From NCBI GenBank assembly GCA_947085285.1, contig CAMTVZ010000138.1, positions 1 through 64,000 of the forward strand: DNA of 64,000 nt. Direction: 5' to 3'. The position numbers were made by a program, and so were the translations under genes. The stretch comes from JASEGV01 sp947085285. Lineage in GTDB: Bacteria > Bacteroidota > Ignavibacteria > UBA10030 > BY39. The notes beneath the pieces are model-generated. The model had not been told where the DNA came from, made no database searches, and saw only the letters and a program-made list of their open reading frames with translations. Positions 44,938 to 52,189 of the stretch are shown piece by piece; the stretch's first letter is position 1, and each line of letters starts with the position of its first letter.

Positions 44938-45974
44938 ATATTATTCTTTTGTGAAAAAATTATACGTGTTATTAAGCCACCGTCGGGCGATTTTTCGACT
45001 TGCATTTTTGCATTATTGCACATCAGAAAATCGGTAGTAAAGGGTTTGGTAGCTTCGCTTGATTTTATGAAATAGCCAACACTCATATTAAAATTTGCAT
45101 TAAATTCTTCTATCGAAACGCCAGAATTTGAATCTTTAATAACAACAAAAATACTGTACGGTGGTAAGGCAGGTTTGGCGAATGATAATTCTAAAATTCC
45201 GCTCGTTACTGTAATTCGCGAATTTTCAGGGGAATAGTAAATTACTGTTTTCAATATATTTTTGAAAGCTTCTGTAATTTGTTTGGAATTAATTTTAATC
45301 GCTGGTAAATCTTCGTCTAAATGTAAATCAAGTTGTAGGTTCTTCTCTTTTATTGGAATAAGAATTGCTTGTATTGCTTCCATCATTAAACTATTTACAT
45401 CATGGTCGGTTTGTGTATTATCGCCAAGGTGTATAAGGGATGCTATCCGTTCCAGAATGTTAGTAATTCTGTTGCTCGCCTTTATAGCAAAATTGATTTC
45501 GGCCCGATCTTTATCGTGTCCGGTTTGTTGAAGAAATTGCAAATTCATTATAATAATACCTAAGGGGTTGCGAATTTCGTGTACTATGCGAGCAGTAAAA
45601 TTTGATAAATTAGAAAAAAATTGTTGAAACGAATTTATCTTTTTTTTAAAATTTTCAGAAGATATTTCCTGAATGAATAACGCAACCTCGTTGTTGGCTA
45701 AACCACCGATGTGACTGACGATAATGTAAATATCGAAAATGTTGTTATTTTTAGTTTTTAAATAATACTCGCCCGATTTAAAAGTTTTTGTGTCTACAGC
45801 CTTGCTGGCATCGGCATCTTCATAAATTGGAAATGTTTGTAAATTAAGAATCTCGATTTCCGAAAAACCAAATAATTGAAGAGCCGATTCGTTAATATCA
45901 ACCACCCTTGCCTCATTCGTGTTAACTATAATAACTGGATTTTTTATAGTTTTTATAAAATCAACTATGTTCAT
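44934..45974 (-). CDS. PAS-domain histidine kinase with degenerate ATP lid (partner of the NtrC-type regulator)
   Basis: 346 aa, soluble. PAS domain about 8-115, then HisKA with the phospho-His in FTARIVHEIRNPLGIIIMNL. The HATPase part keeps an N-box-like EAFKNILKTVIYYSPENS. It has VVIKDSNSGVSIEEF in place of the DNGxGI G1 box, and no GxGxGL box is seen; KPFTTDFLMCNN stands near its place. ATP use may therefore be altered or lost, although position argues for a working FlgS-like role. It overlaps the regulator gene by 4 bp. Confidence 0.85.
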   Translation of the reverse strand: MNIVDFIKTIKNPVIIVNTNEARVVDINESALQLFGFSEIEILNLQTFPIYEDADASKAVDTKTFKSGEYYLKTKNNNIFDIYIIVSHIGGLANNEVALFIQEISSENFKKKINSFQQFFSNLSNFTARIVHEIRNPLGIIIMNLQFLQQTGHDKDRAEINFAIKASNRITNILERIASLIHLGDNTQTDHDVNSLMMEAIQAILIPIKEKNLQLDLHLDEDLPAIKINSKQITEAFKNILKTVIYYSPENSRITVTSGILELSFAKPALPPYSIFVVIKDSNSGVSIEEFNANFNMSVGYFIKSSEATKPFTTDFLMCNNAKMQVEKSPDGGLITRIIFSQKNNI

Positions 45975-46065
45975 TAAATTATTAACAGGAAAATTTTAAA
46001 TTATAATGATGGTTATTATATAAAAAATTTGGGTAATAAACAACAGAGGGGGAAAATGAAGCCCT

Positions 46066-46082
46066 TTTCGCTGAGAGCGAAA
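46066..46082. other. Short hairpin between flgM and the kinase gene
   Basis: Perfect 7-bp inverted repeat TTTCGCT/AGCGAAA with a 3-nt loop, 29 bp past the flgM stop in the 136-bp gap before the kinase gene. No T run on the minus strand. It may reduce read-through from the fliS-flgM operon into the regulators. I saw no clear promoter for the kinase pair. Confidence 0.35.
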
Positions 46083-46110
46083 TTTATTGATATAACTATG
46101 CCGTAGCGAA

Positions 46111-46374
46111 CTAAGAAGGTTCGTTTTTTAAATCTTTTAAAACCTTCTCTGCAATTTTTTCTAAAACTTCGTACTGATCATAAAACCCTTCTTTAAGTTT
46201 TTTTTCGATCTCTTCTAATTGTTTTACTTTTTGATCTTTTGCGAGAGCACGAGCTGCTTCCGATATGTTCACCTTGTCGGTGTCCGACGGCTTGGTATTT
46301 TCGGTCGGCTTCGTTTTCTTTAATTTCGGTATCTCGACCGGATATCCACTTTTATTTATTTTATTAATAGTCAT
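46111..46374 (-). CDS. flgM: Anti-sigma-28 factor FlgM
   Basis: 87 aa, the usual size. The middle TDKVNISEAARALAKDQKVK is the FlgM signature, followed by a helical sigma-binding half (VEKI-type helix EVLEKIAEKVLKDLKNEPS). It binds FliA until hook completion lets FlgM leave by export. It is the last gene of the fliS-fliD operon. Confidence 0.9.
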   Translation of the reverse strand: MTINKINKSGYPVEIPKLKKTKPTENTKPSDTDKVNISEAARALAKDQKVKQLEEIEKKLKEGFYDQYEVLEKIAEKVLKDLKNEPS

Positions 46375-46386
46375 AATAATCTCTTT

Positions 46387-46791
46387 TTATTTGTACGATG
46401 CAATTGCTTTTTGAATTGTAGCTTTTTTAATTAATTCGATCAATTCGTTTTTTTTTGTGTCGAGCGTGTAAGATAACAATTCGTTACTGTTACGTAATTC
46501 TTCAAATAGGGGTAAAAATATTTCATTCAGTTTGTCTTTTACTTCTATGCTTGTAGTAAAATAATAAATTTTCTCTTTTAATAAAACTGCCCGATTTAAT
46601 AACACTTCTCGTTTTTCTATCAGCTCGGTTGCTTTATCGTATTCCTCATTCGCAATACATTGTGTGAGGAAAGAAGTAATTGAGTTGATATTTTCGCAAA
46701 TCTGCCTTTGTTCAACGATAAATTTTTCGATGTTGCTGATCGCAGTTTTATATTCAAATGTATAACTCGTATTTATGTTACGATTTTTCAT
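46387..46791 (-). CDS. Helical protein, FliT/FlgN-like chaperone candidate
   Basis: 134 aa, entirely helical by composition, with no signal peptide. It overlaps flaG by 14 bp and precedes flgM by 12 bp. A small helical protein beside fliD and fliS is typically the FliD chaperone FliT, or FlgN beside flgM. Sequence alone cannot choose. The protein at 8278-8733 is the better FlgN by position, so FliT-like is my preference. Confidence 0.6.
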   Translation of the reverse strand: MKNRNINTSYTFEYKTAISNIEKFIVEQRQICENINSITSFLTQCIANEEYDKATELIEKREVLLNRAVLLKEKIYYFTTSIEVKDKLNEIFLPLFEELRNSNELLSYTLDTKKNELIELIKKATIQKAIASYK

Positions 46792-47113
46792 CGACCAGCA
46801 GTCCTATAAATTTTGCAATATTTTCAGAAATCTTCCTCAATTCCTTGGGAGGGATTTCTTTTATTACTTCATTAGTTTCAGAATCTATCAATCTGATTAT
46901 TACTTTTTTAGTTTTTTCGTCTATCGAGAAAGTTAAATTAATTTTATACTGACTGATTTTTTCGTTTATTATTTTTGTCAGTTCAATAATTTTTTCGACA
47001 GATAAATTATCTTCAGCTTTTTGTATTATTCTACTTTTACGGCTAAGCCCCTTATCGTTCGTATCGACCACGCCCGATTTATTAATTTGCGATATGTTTT
47101 CGATAGATTTCAT
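46778..47113 (-). CDS. flaG: FlaG family protein
   Basis: 111 aa. The C-terminal two-thirds (INLTFSIDEKTKKVIIRLID, ETNEVIKEIPPKELRKISEN, then IGLLVDEKS) is the FlaG signature. FlaG affects filament length in several bacteria. It lies 6 bp after fliD, the usual neighbour. Confidence 0.92.
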   Translation of the reverse strand: MKSIENISQINKSGVVDTNDKGLSRKSRIIQKAEDNLSVEKIIELTKIINEKISQYKINLTFSIDEKTKKVIIRLIDSETNEVIKEIPPKELRKISENIAKFIGLLVDEKS

Positions 47114-47119
47114 AAAATA

Positions 47120-48547
47120 TTACCAACCTGCCATAATGTTTCGCACAAGTTGCTGTTGTTGAGTAATCATAGATAAAATATTTTGAATCTTATTTAGGTC
47201 GTTCCGAAAATTATTTACTTTTTTGTTAATCTGTACTTCTGTCAATTTAATCCGGTTGTCGAGATTTTTGATTTGTGTATTAATACCATCGTTTGATTTA
47301 TCGACAACGCCACCCGAACTTATAAAATTCTGCAATAAATCTTTCAACCGAACCGCAATTCCATTTGAAGAGTTAAAAAGATCAGTTACCTTATTGGGGT
47401 TATTTGTCAGAGCCTCATCTAAAGCTGAGCTATTGCTTATACTTAAAGTTCCATCTTTAGCAGCGGTTATTCCAATCTGTGATAGAGATCCGGGGTTTTC
47501 GGGGTTTAAATTAGTTACAAAACCCTCAACAGTTGTTCTGAGTTTTAGTCGAAGATTAATAAAAACAGAATCGCCAGACAATATTTGTCGAACGCCAGTA
47601 CTACCATCGACTGCAGTTTTAGCTTTAATAAACTTTATTACACTGTTATATTCTTCTATAAATTTTTGAATTTTCAATTTTAGCTTTTCTGTGTCACGCA
47701 TAACACTCAGGGTAATTGGAAGTTCGTTTTCGCTTTGAACACTTTTCAATTCAAACGTTAGCCCCGAAATTACGTCGTTTACCATATTTGAACTGCGAAC
47801 TATATCAATACCATTTAATTTAAAACGTGCATCAAGTTCCGAGACTTGATTGTATAAATAGCCGCCGGCATTTCCGGAGGTTACCGTTCGTGAATTTAGT
47901 ACCGACTGGCTCAATCCGATGCTACTTAATAAACCTTCTCCCGTTTCATATAATGATATTGCATTTGTCGAACCTGTTTCTGTACTGTTCAATACTAGAC
48001 GGCTCGTCGTGGATGTTACTGCAATAACCGAAGCTTTCAACTTTAAACCTAACCCATTAACAGCGGTAGAAATTTTTGTCAATACAGAATTATTGGCTTC
48101 TCCTTCAGACAAATTAACTGATATTTCTTTTTCTTGACCGTTAATTGAAACACTAAACAAGTGCGTGCCGGCGCCGGCAGTATCTACGATCGAATTACTG
48201 TCCCTTTCTATCGCTCCTGAAATTAGAGAATCAGATTTTGCCAAACTGCTTACTGATAAACTATAACTTCCTAAAGCGTCGGCAGATGAAGCAGTAGCCG
48301 AAACTACATTAGTGTTTGAAGACGATACTTTATAGCCGATAAGATTCGTCGACGCTCCATCTACACTCATATCTTTAACCTGGTTAAAGAAGGAATTTAG
48401 CTTCATTTTCATTTCAGAAAGTACATTAAGGCGTACTTTCAATGTGGTCTTTCTATTTTCCAATGAAGTGATAGGTTTACGTAAGCTTAAGCGATACTTT
48501 TGAACTAATCCATCGATCGATGCCGACAATGATGATACATCAGTCAT
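47120..48547 (-). CDS. fliD: Flagellar filament cap protein FliD (HAP2)
   Basis: 475 aa. N-terminal helices (SLSASIDGLVQKYRLSLRKP, SLENRKTTLKVRLNVLSEMK), a beta-rich middle and the C-terminal part (IEEYNSVIKFIKAKTAVDGS, LSQIGITAAKDGTLSISNSS, LDEALTNNPNKVTDLFN) match FliD. Short coiled C-terminus. It caps the growing filament. Sits between fliS (8 bp) and flaG. Confidence 0.94.
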   Translation of the reverse strand: MTDVSSLSASIDGLVQKYRLSLRKPITSLENRKTTLKVRLNVLSEMKMKLNSFFNQVKDMSVDGASTNLIGYKVSSSNTNVVSATASSADALGSYSLSVSSLAKSDSLISGAIERDSNSIVDTAGAGTHLFSVSINGQEKEISVNLSEGEANNSVLTKISTAVNGLGLKLKASVIAVTSTTSRLVLNSTETGSTNAISLYETGEGLLSSIGLSQSVLNSRTVTSGNAGGYLYNQVSELDARFKLNGIDIVRSSNMVNDVISGLTFELKSVQSENELPITLSVMRDTEKLKLKIQKFIEEYNSVIKFIKAKTAVDGSTGVRQILSGDSVFINLRLKLRTTVEGFVTNLNPENPGSLSQIGITAAKDGTLSISNSSALDEALTNNPNKVTDLFNSSNGIAVRLKDLLQNFISSGGVVDKSNDGINTQIKNLDNRIKLTEVQINKKVNNFRNDLNKIQNILSMITQQQQLVRNIMAGW

Positions 48548-48555
48548 AACTTATC

Positions 48556-48915
48556 TCATCTATTTAATTTAAAAGCATCAACCCAACTTGAGCGGAGTTC
48601 TTCAAAAACTAACTCAACTTCCTCGAAATTACCTTTACGCAGGCAACGTTTGCAATAATCGTATAATTGGAAAAGTTGAACAGCAATTTCGTTATTATCG
48701 AAATTCAGCGAGCTGATAAGTTCGGTTAATACACGTTGTGCGAGCCGGAGGTCATGTTTTTTACATGCAACTATTTCGGTGTCGTATAATTTTCTGATCA
48801 CTTCAACTGGCGAAAGGTTCAGGAGTTGTTCCTTTTGATAGGTTTTAACTGCCGCTGCAACAATTCCATTTTTCACATTTGATTCGGTGTTATTTATAGT
48901 TTCCTGACGATACAT
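48556..48915 (-). CDS. fliS: Flagellin export chaperone FliS
   Basis: 119 aa. Family features: AAAVKTYQKEQLLNLSPVEV, IRKLYDTEIVACKKHDLRLA, LNFDNNEIAVQLFQLYDYCK and the end helix LVFEELRSSWVDAF. It binds the flagellin C-terminus and may also take part in FliW/CsrA control. It begins 43 bp after the flagellin terminator hairpin; no clear sigma-28 box was found in that gap. Confidence 0.93.
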   Translation of the reverse strand: MYRQETINNTESNVKNGIVAAAVKTYQKEQLLNLSPVEVIRKLYDTEIVACKKHDLRLAQRVLTELISSLNFDNNEIAVQLFQLYDYCKRCLRKGNFEEVELVFEELRSSWVDAFKLNR

Positions 48916-48957
48916 TTTATCATTTTATTAAAGTTAGTTATTGAGTTTAATAAAGAA

Positions 48958-48994
48958 GAAACCCGTCCGATAAAAATCAAATCGGACAGGTTTC
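48958..48994 (-). terminator. Rho-independent terminator of flagellin
   Basis: A 14-bp stem (GAAACCCGTCCGAT / ATCGGACAGGTTTC in plus orientation, one G-T wobble) with a 9-nt loop lies 13 bp past the flagellin stop. On the minus strand it is followed by TTCTTCTTTATT. It isolates the flagellin transcript from fliS. Confidence 0.85.
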
Positions 48995-49007
48995 TTTTTA
49001 CGCATGA

Positions 49008-49832
49008 TTAACGGAACAATGATAAGAATACTTGTGGTGAACTGTTTGCTTGAGCTAATTGAGCTGTAGCAGTCTGTTGTAAGAACTGTAATTTTACTGC
49101 AGCGATTTGCTCTTTTGCAACGTCGGCATCAAGTATACGGCTTTTTGCAGCTTCCGTATTGGTGATCGCGGTTGTCAGGTTTGTTTCTTTTATCGACAAA
49201 CGATTAACTGCGGCACCGATTTTTCCGATTTCCGCATTAACAGTTTGCAATGCTGTATCAACTGTTAAACCTGCAACGTTAGACCTAGTAATTGAACCAC
49301 CGGCGGTACCCAACAAAGCAGATGAACCTACAGAAGCACCGAAGGCAACTGTGAATATTTCGGTTGAAGCTTCGCCAACCTGGAAATCTACGGAATAACT
49401 TCCGTTTAAGAGAGTTGTACCGTTGAATTTGGTTTGCGCCACGATATCGTCAATTTCTGTTGCTAATTGGTCGATTTCTGAAGCTATTGCGTCTTGCTCG
49501 TCGTTGCCCATAGCACCATTGTTAAAGCGGGCTTGTTTTTCTTTTATTTGAACGAGAATATCGGCAATTGTTTGATAACCACCTTCGGCGACACCATAAA
49601 CGCTCTGTGCATCTCCAACGTTATCCAAAGCCATGCTCATAGCACGAACGCGGCCCTCCATTTTCTTGGAAATGACATAACCCGACGCATCGTCGGCTGC
49701 TGTGTTGATTCGCTTACCGCTGGCAAGTCGAAGTTGATGAATTCCCATCTCACGATTTACAGTGTTTAAAGCATTGAGTGCGTTAAATGCAGAGATGTTA
49801 GTATTGATTCTTGAACCTGATGAAAATGACAT
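49008..49832 (-). CDS. fliC: Flagellin
   Basis: 274 aa, a compact flagellin with little variable region. N-terminal D0/D1 (RINTNISAFNALNALNTVNR, LASGKRINTAADDASGYVIS) and C-terminal D1/D0 (KSRILDADVAKEQIAAVKLQ, ending SSPQVFLSLFR) are well conserved. Strong ribosome site GGAGG about 6 nt before the ATG. It is monocistronic, with its own sigma-28 promoter, leader hairpin and terminator. Translation is probably repressed by CsrA and released by FliW (inference). Confidence 0.97.
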   Translation of the reverse strand: MSFSSGSRINTNISAFNALNALNTVNREMGIHQLRLASGKRINTAADDASGYVISKKMEGRVRAMSMALDNVGDAQSVYGVAEGGYQTIADILVQIKEKQARFNNGAMGNDEQDAIASEIDQLATEIDDIVAQTKFNGTTLLNGSYSVDFQVGEASTEIFTVAFGASVGSSALLGTAGGSITRSNVAGLTVDTALQTVNAEIGKIGAAVNRLSIKETNLTTAITNTEAAKSRILDADVAKEQIAAVKLQFLQQTATAQLAQANSSPQVFLSLFR

Positions 49833-49838
49833 AAATAA

Positions 49839-49881
49839 CCTCCATGTTATTTGTTATTGTTAGTTTTGGGCATCCATGCCC
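49839..49881 (-). promoter_or_regulatory. Probable CsrA-binding leader of flagellin mRNA
   Basis: On the minus strand, GGGCA-TGGA-TGCCC (49868-49881) forms a 5-bp stem whose loop shows GGA, the classical CsrA target. A second GGA lies in the GGAGG ribosome site (49839-49843), some 25 nt away. Two such sites, one in a hairpin loop and one over the ribosome site, are the layout of the B. subtilis hag leader. csrA and fliW are in the same window. Confidence 0.7.
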
Positions 49882-49932
49882 GTTGTTTAGTTGTTTATTA
49901 TTTAAAGGAGCTACTTAACTCCTCTACTTATA

Positions 49933-49959
49933 TTATCGGCAGGATTTTAAAAATCTTTA
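49933..49959 (-). promoter_or_regulatory. Sigma-28 promoter of flagellin
   Basis: The minus strand reads TAAA, 15 bases, GCCGATAA: an exact match to the FliA consensus (TAAA-N15-GCCGATAA). The leader to the flagellin ATG is about 90 nt. It is the only full consensus site I found in the window. Confidence 0.93.
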
Positions 49960-49981
49960 GGGGGGATATGAATAAAATAAA

Positions 49982-50008
49982 AAAGCCCCAACATTAAGAT
50001 GGGGCTTT
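49982..50008 (-). terminator. Rho-independent terminator after the lipoprotein region
   Basis: Perfect 9-bp stem AAAGCCCCA / TGGGGCTTT with a 9-nt loop. On the minus strand it is followed by TTTTTTATTTTATT. It ends transcription coming from the genes at 50234 and above, before the flagellin promoter. A second imperfect GC-rich hairpin (about 50012-50055) lies just before it. Confidence 0.85.
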
Positions 50009-50052
50009 GTAATAATGCCCGCTCGCTTTCAGACTTCGGGCGGGGAGTATTA

Positions 50053-50233
50053 CTATTTGATTAATAACATCCGTTTTGCTTGAACAAAGCGGTCGTTGGA
50101 ATATTGTCAGTTCATCACAGAAAACTGATAAATGTAAATTCCGCTCGCTACTTTAGAGTCTGATGCGTTAGTACCATTCCACTCAACCGAACGATTTCCC
50201 CGGAAGCATTTGCGATGTATTTCCGAATTCAAC
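50053..50233 (-). pseudogene. Decayed C-terminal sorting-domain fragment of a secreted protein
   Basis: Three consecutive frames each encode part of one typical FCB C-terminal domain. First NASGEIVR (about 50189-50212), then VEWNGTNASDSKVASGIYIY with QFSVMN and a stop (50107-50187), then NDRFVQAKRMLLIK with a stop (50053-50097). An intact gene would read through as WNGTN..KVASGIYIYQ..FVQAKRMLLIK, the pattern of Ignavibacteria/Bacteroidota secreted proteins with FlgD-Ig-like or type A sorting tails. At least two frameshifts are needed. The upstream body of the gene is absent, and the intact lipoprotein gene abuts it. Confidence 0.7.
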
Positions 50234-51502
50234 TTACGGTTTAGTGGTAAAAGTAAATGTTTGTGAATATGTATAACCCAAATCGGAGGTCATCTCACGC
50301 ATCCACTTAATGAACGTATTCGATGCAGCATAATCAGTAGAAGGAATTGGTAAATACCGGTAAACCGACCAAGAATAAAGTGTATTTACGGGTAACCCCA
50401 ATCCGTGTACTGAAAAATCGGGTATCTTTAAGTTTGAAGCTCTTGTGAAGATATAATATCTTGGGCTGTTAGCAACTGAAGAATACATTTGAACAATATT
50501 TACACCTTCGCCTGTACCTTGACTCCACGTAAATTCAGAATTATAATCTATATTGGAAGAACTATGAGGAGGTAACGCTAAACGTGGTGCGGACTCGAGC
50601 GTAACATTTACATTTGTTGACCCGGCGCTTATTCCTAATTTTGTGAAAGAAGTACCTATGGTGTTAGGTGTGCTGCTCATCGAAGCATCTGCCCGAATTC
50701 CGAATTGAACACCCGATATATTGGGAACAGCAAAATTAAAATTATTCGAAACGATTGGGGCATACTCGCTCCGCAAACCAATCTTGGCATTTTCGAATAT
50801 AATAAAAAGGAAGCGTGAAGAAATCGAATAACCTGCAGGAATATTTACAACACCAGTAATCGTTACATCGGGTGGGTCAACCACTTCAGTCGTTGAGAAA
50901 TTTTGATTGCTATAACTTGCACCGTTTTGAACTGTAAGCGATTTTGAGGCATATCCGTCGAAGGTGGTTGGGTTACCCGTAATGTCAGTAGAAAACCTCA
51001 ATAAGATTAATTTACCAATTAAAGTATTGGATGTATCAAACCAGCGGGCATTCAAAGTGTAAGCACCAGTTGTCGGGTCAGCTGTTGCTAAAGAATAGTT
51101 AGCGCCACTTACAAAGTAAATCCTGGTTGTTCTGCCCGATGCAGCAGGGGCTGTGCCAGTGATGGTTGCACTTTTCGATATAGACGGGAAAGAGAGATAG
51201 AGGAGTTTGGGGTCGGGACGATTCAAACCCTGATATATCATAGCAACTTTCCCCGTACTTACTACCACCGATATATCATACGGAACAGTTACGTTCGGTA
51301 TTGAGAAAGTTCCGGCGGCGCTAGTAGTTACAGCAGACTTACCGGGAATGATTACAGCAGCTCCGCTCACTGGTGATCCAAAGTAATCTTTTACAAAACC
51401 ACTTACCGTGATCGGTCCAAGGGCTCCTTCTTCTTTTTCGCATCCAAAAAACATAAAACCAAGCAACAATGTTGCAATAAAAATAATAAATATATTTTTC
51501 AT
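50234..51502 (-). CDS. Lipoprotein with carboxypeptidase-regulatory-like domain
   Basis: 422 aa from the chosen start, a Met with a GGAG site 7 nt upstream that begins a lipoprotein signal peptide (MKNIFIIFIATLLLGFMFFG then Cys). A longer frame to 51517 lacks this. Residues about 30-100 resemble a carboxypeptidase regulatory-like (CarboxypepD_reg) domain (ITVSGFVKDYFGSPVSGAAV). The rest is beta-rich with Ser/Thr/Asn-rich repeats and no recognised enzyme. It is probably anchored at the outer membrane or periplasm. It lies between the TPR gene (86 bp) and the sorting-domain remnant. Confidence 0.75.
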   Translation of the reverse strand: MKNIFIIFIATLLLGFMFFGCEKEEGALGPITVSGFVKDYFGSPVSGAAVIIPGKSAVTTSAAGTFSIPNVTVPYDISVVVSTGKVAMIYQGLNRPDPKLLYLSFPSISKSATITGTAPAASGRTTRIYFVSGANYSLATADPTTGAYTLNARWFDTSNTLIGKLILLRFSTDITGNPTTFDGYASKSLTVQNGASYSNQNFSTTEVVDPPDVTITGVVNIPAGYSISSRFLFIIFENAKIGLRSEYAPIVSNNFNFAVPNISGVQFGIRADASMSSTPNTIGTSFTKLGISAGSTNVNVTLESAPRLALPPHSSSNIDYNSEFTWSQGTGEGVNIVQMYSSVANSPRYYIFTRASNLKIPDFSVHGLGLPVNTLYSWSVYRYLPIPSTDYAASNTFIKWMREMTSDLGYTYSQTFTFTTKP

Positions 51503-51588
51503 AATTATACTCCACATAAAAATTTTTTAAATTGCTAATTAATTTCTGTTGGCATTTTATTGTGCCTTTCAAACTAAACCAGGATATT

Positions 51589-52158
51589 TTAATCTGGATA
51601 AACTATTGGAGGTGGTTGTTTCTTCTCCTCTTTTTTAGTGAGAAGAAGTACTGCAACCACAGCCCCAACCACTGCAACACCGGCACCTACTATAACCCAG
51701 GTGTTCTCATACCACGCAGTATCTTTTTTTTGTTCATCGGCAGCTTGTGGTTCTTCTGGCTGTTGACTTCGTATTTTTTCTACTAAAGCTACATAAGTCG
51801 GTGTGTCTTTATCAGGGTTAGGTGTATAGGTGGGAACTAACTCTAATAGCTTTCTTATTGCATTTTCAGCCTGTTCCTGATAGTCTTTTCCAAGATATAC
51901 TTTTGCAAGCAATTCGTGAGCACGTGCTCGTTCTTGCTTGGTTATGCTGCTCTCTTTCAAACAATTGTTCAGAATTGTTATCGCATCATCAAATAGTCCC
52001 TCGTAAAACTTTTGCTCAGCTTGCTTTATTTTCTCATCACAACTACTCTGCGTTTGTGCCATTATCGGAGTGAGAGTCGGTAGCACAAAAGCAAATATAA
52101 TAACTCCGATTATTCCAGCAGTAACTTTTCGATACCTGTACAACAACTTACCAATCAT
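51589..52158 (-). CDS. TPR-like membrane protein
   Basis: 189 aa. A signal peptide or membrane anchor (about 12-34, VTAGIIGVIIFAFVLPTLTP), then TPR-like helices (KIKQAEQKFYEGLFDDAITI, ARAHELLAKVYLGKDYQEQA, ENAIRKLLELVPTY). A linker rich in Gln/Glu/Pro follows, and a second membrane helix (about 152-174, WVIVGAGVAVVGAVVAVLLL) with a basic tail ends the protein. Such small TPR proteins often accompany PEGA-domain proteins. It lies 31 bp after the pseudokinase, likely in the same operon. Confidence 0.7.
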   Translation of the reverse strand: MIGKLLYRYRKVTAGIIGVIIFAFVLPTLTPIMAQTQSSCDEKIKQAEQKFYEGLFDDAITILNNCLKESSITKQERARAHELLAKVYLGKDYQEQAENAIRKLLELVPTYTPNPDKDTPTYVALVEKIRSQQPEEPQAADEQKKDTAWYENTWVIVGAGVAVVGAVVAVLLLTKKEEKKQPPPIVYPD

Positions 52159-52189
52159 ACATCCTCCAATTTAATTTTAGTATTTTACT

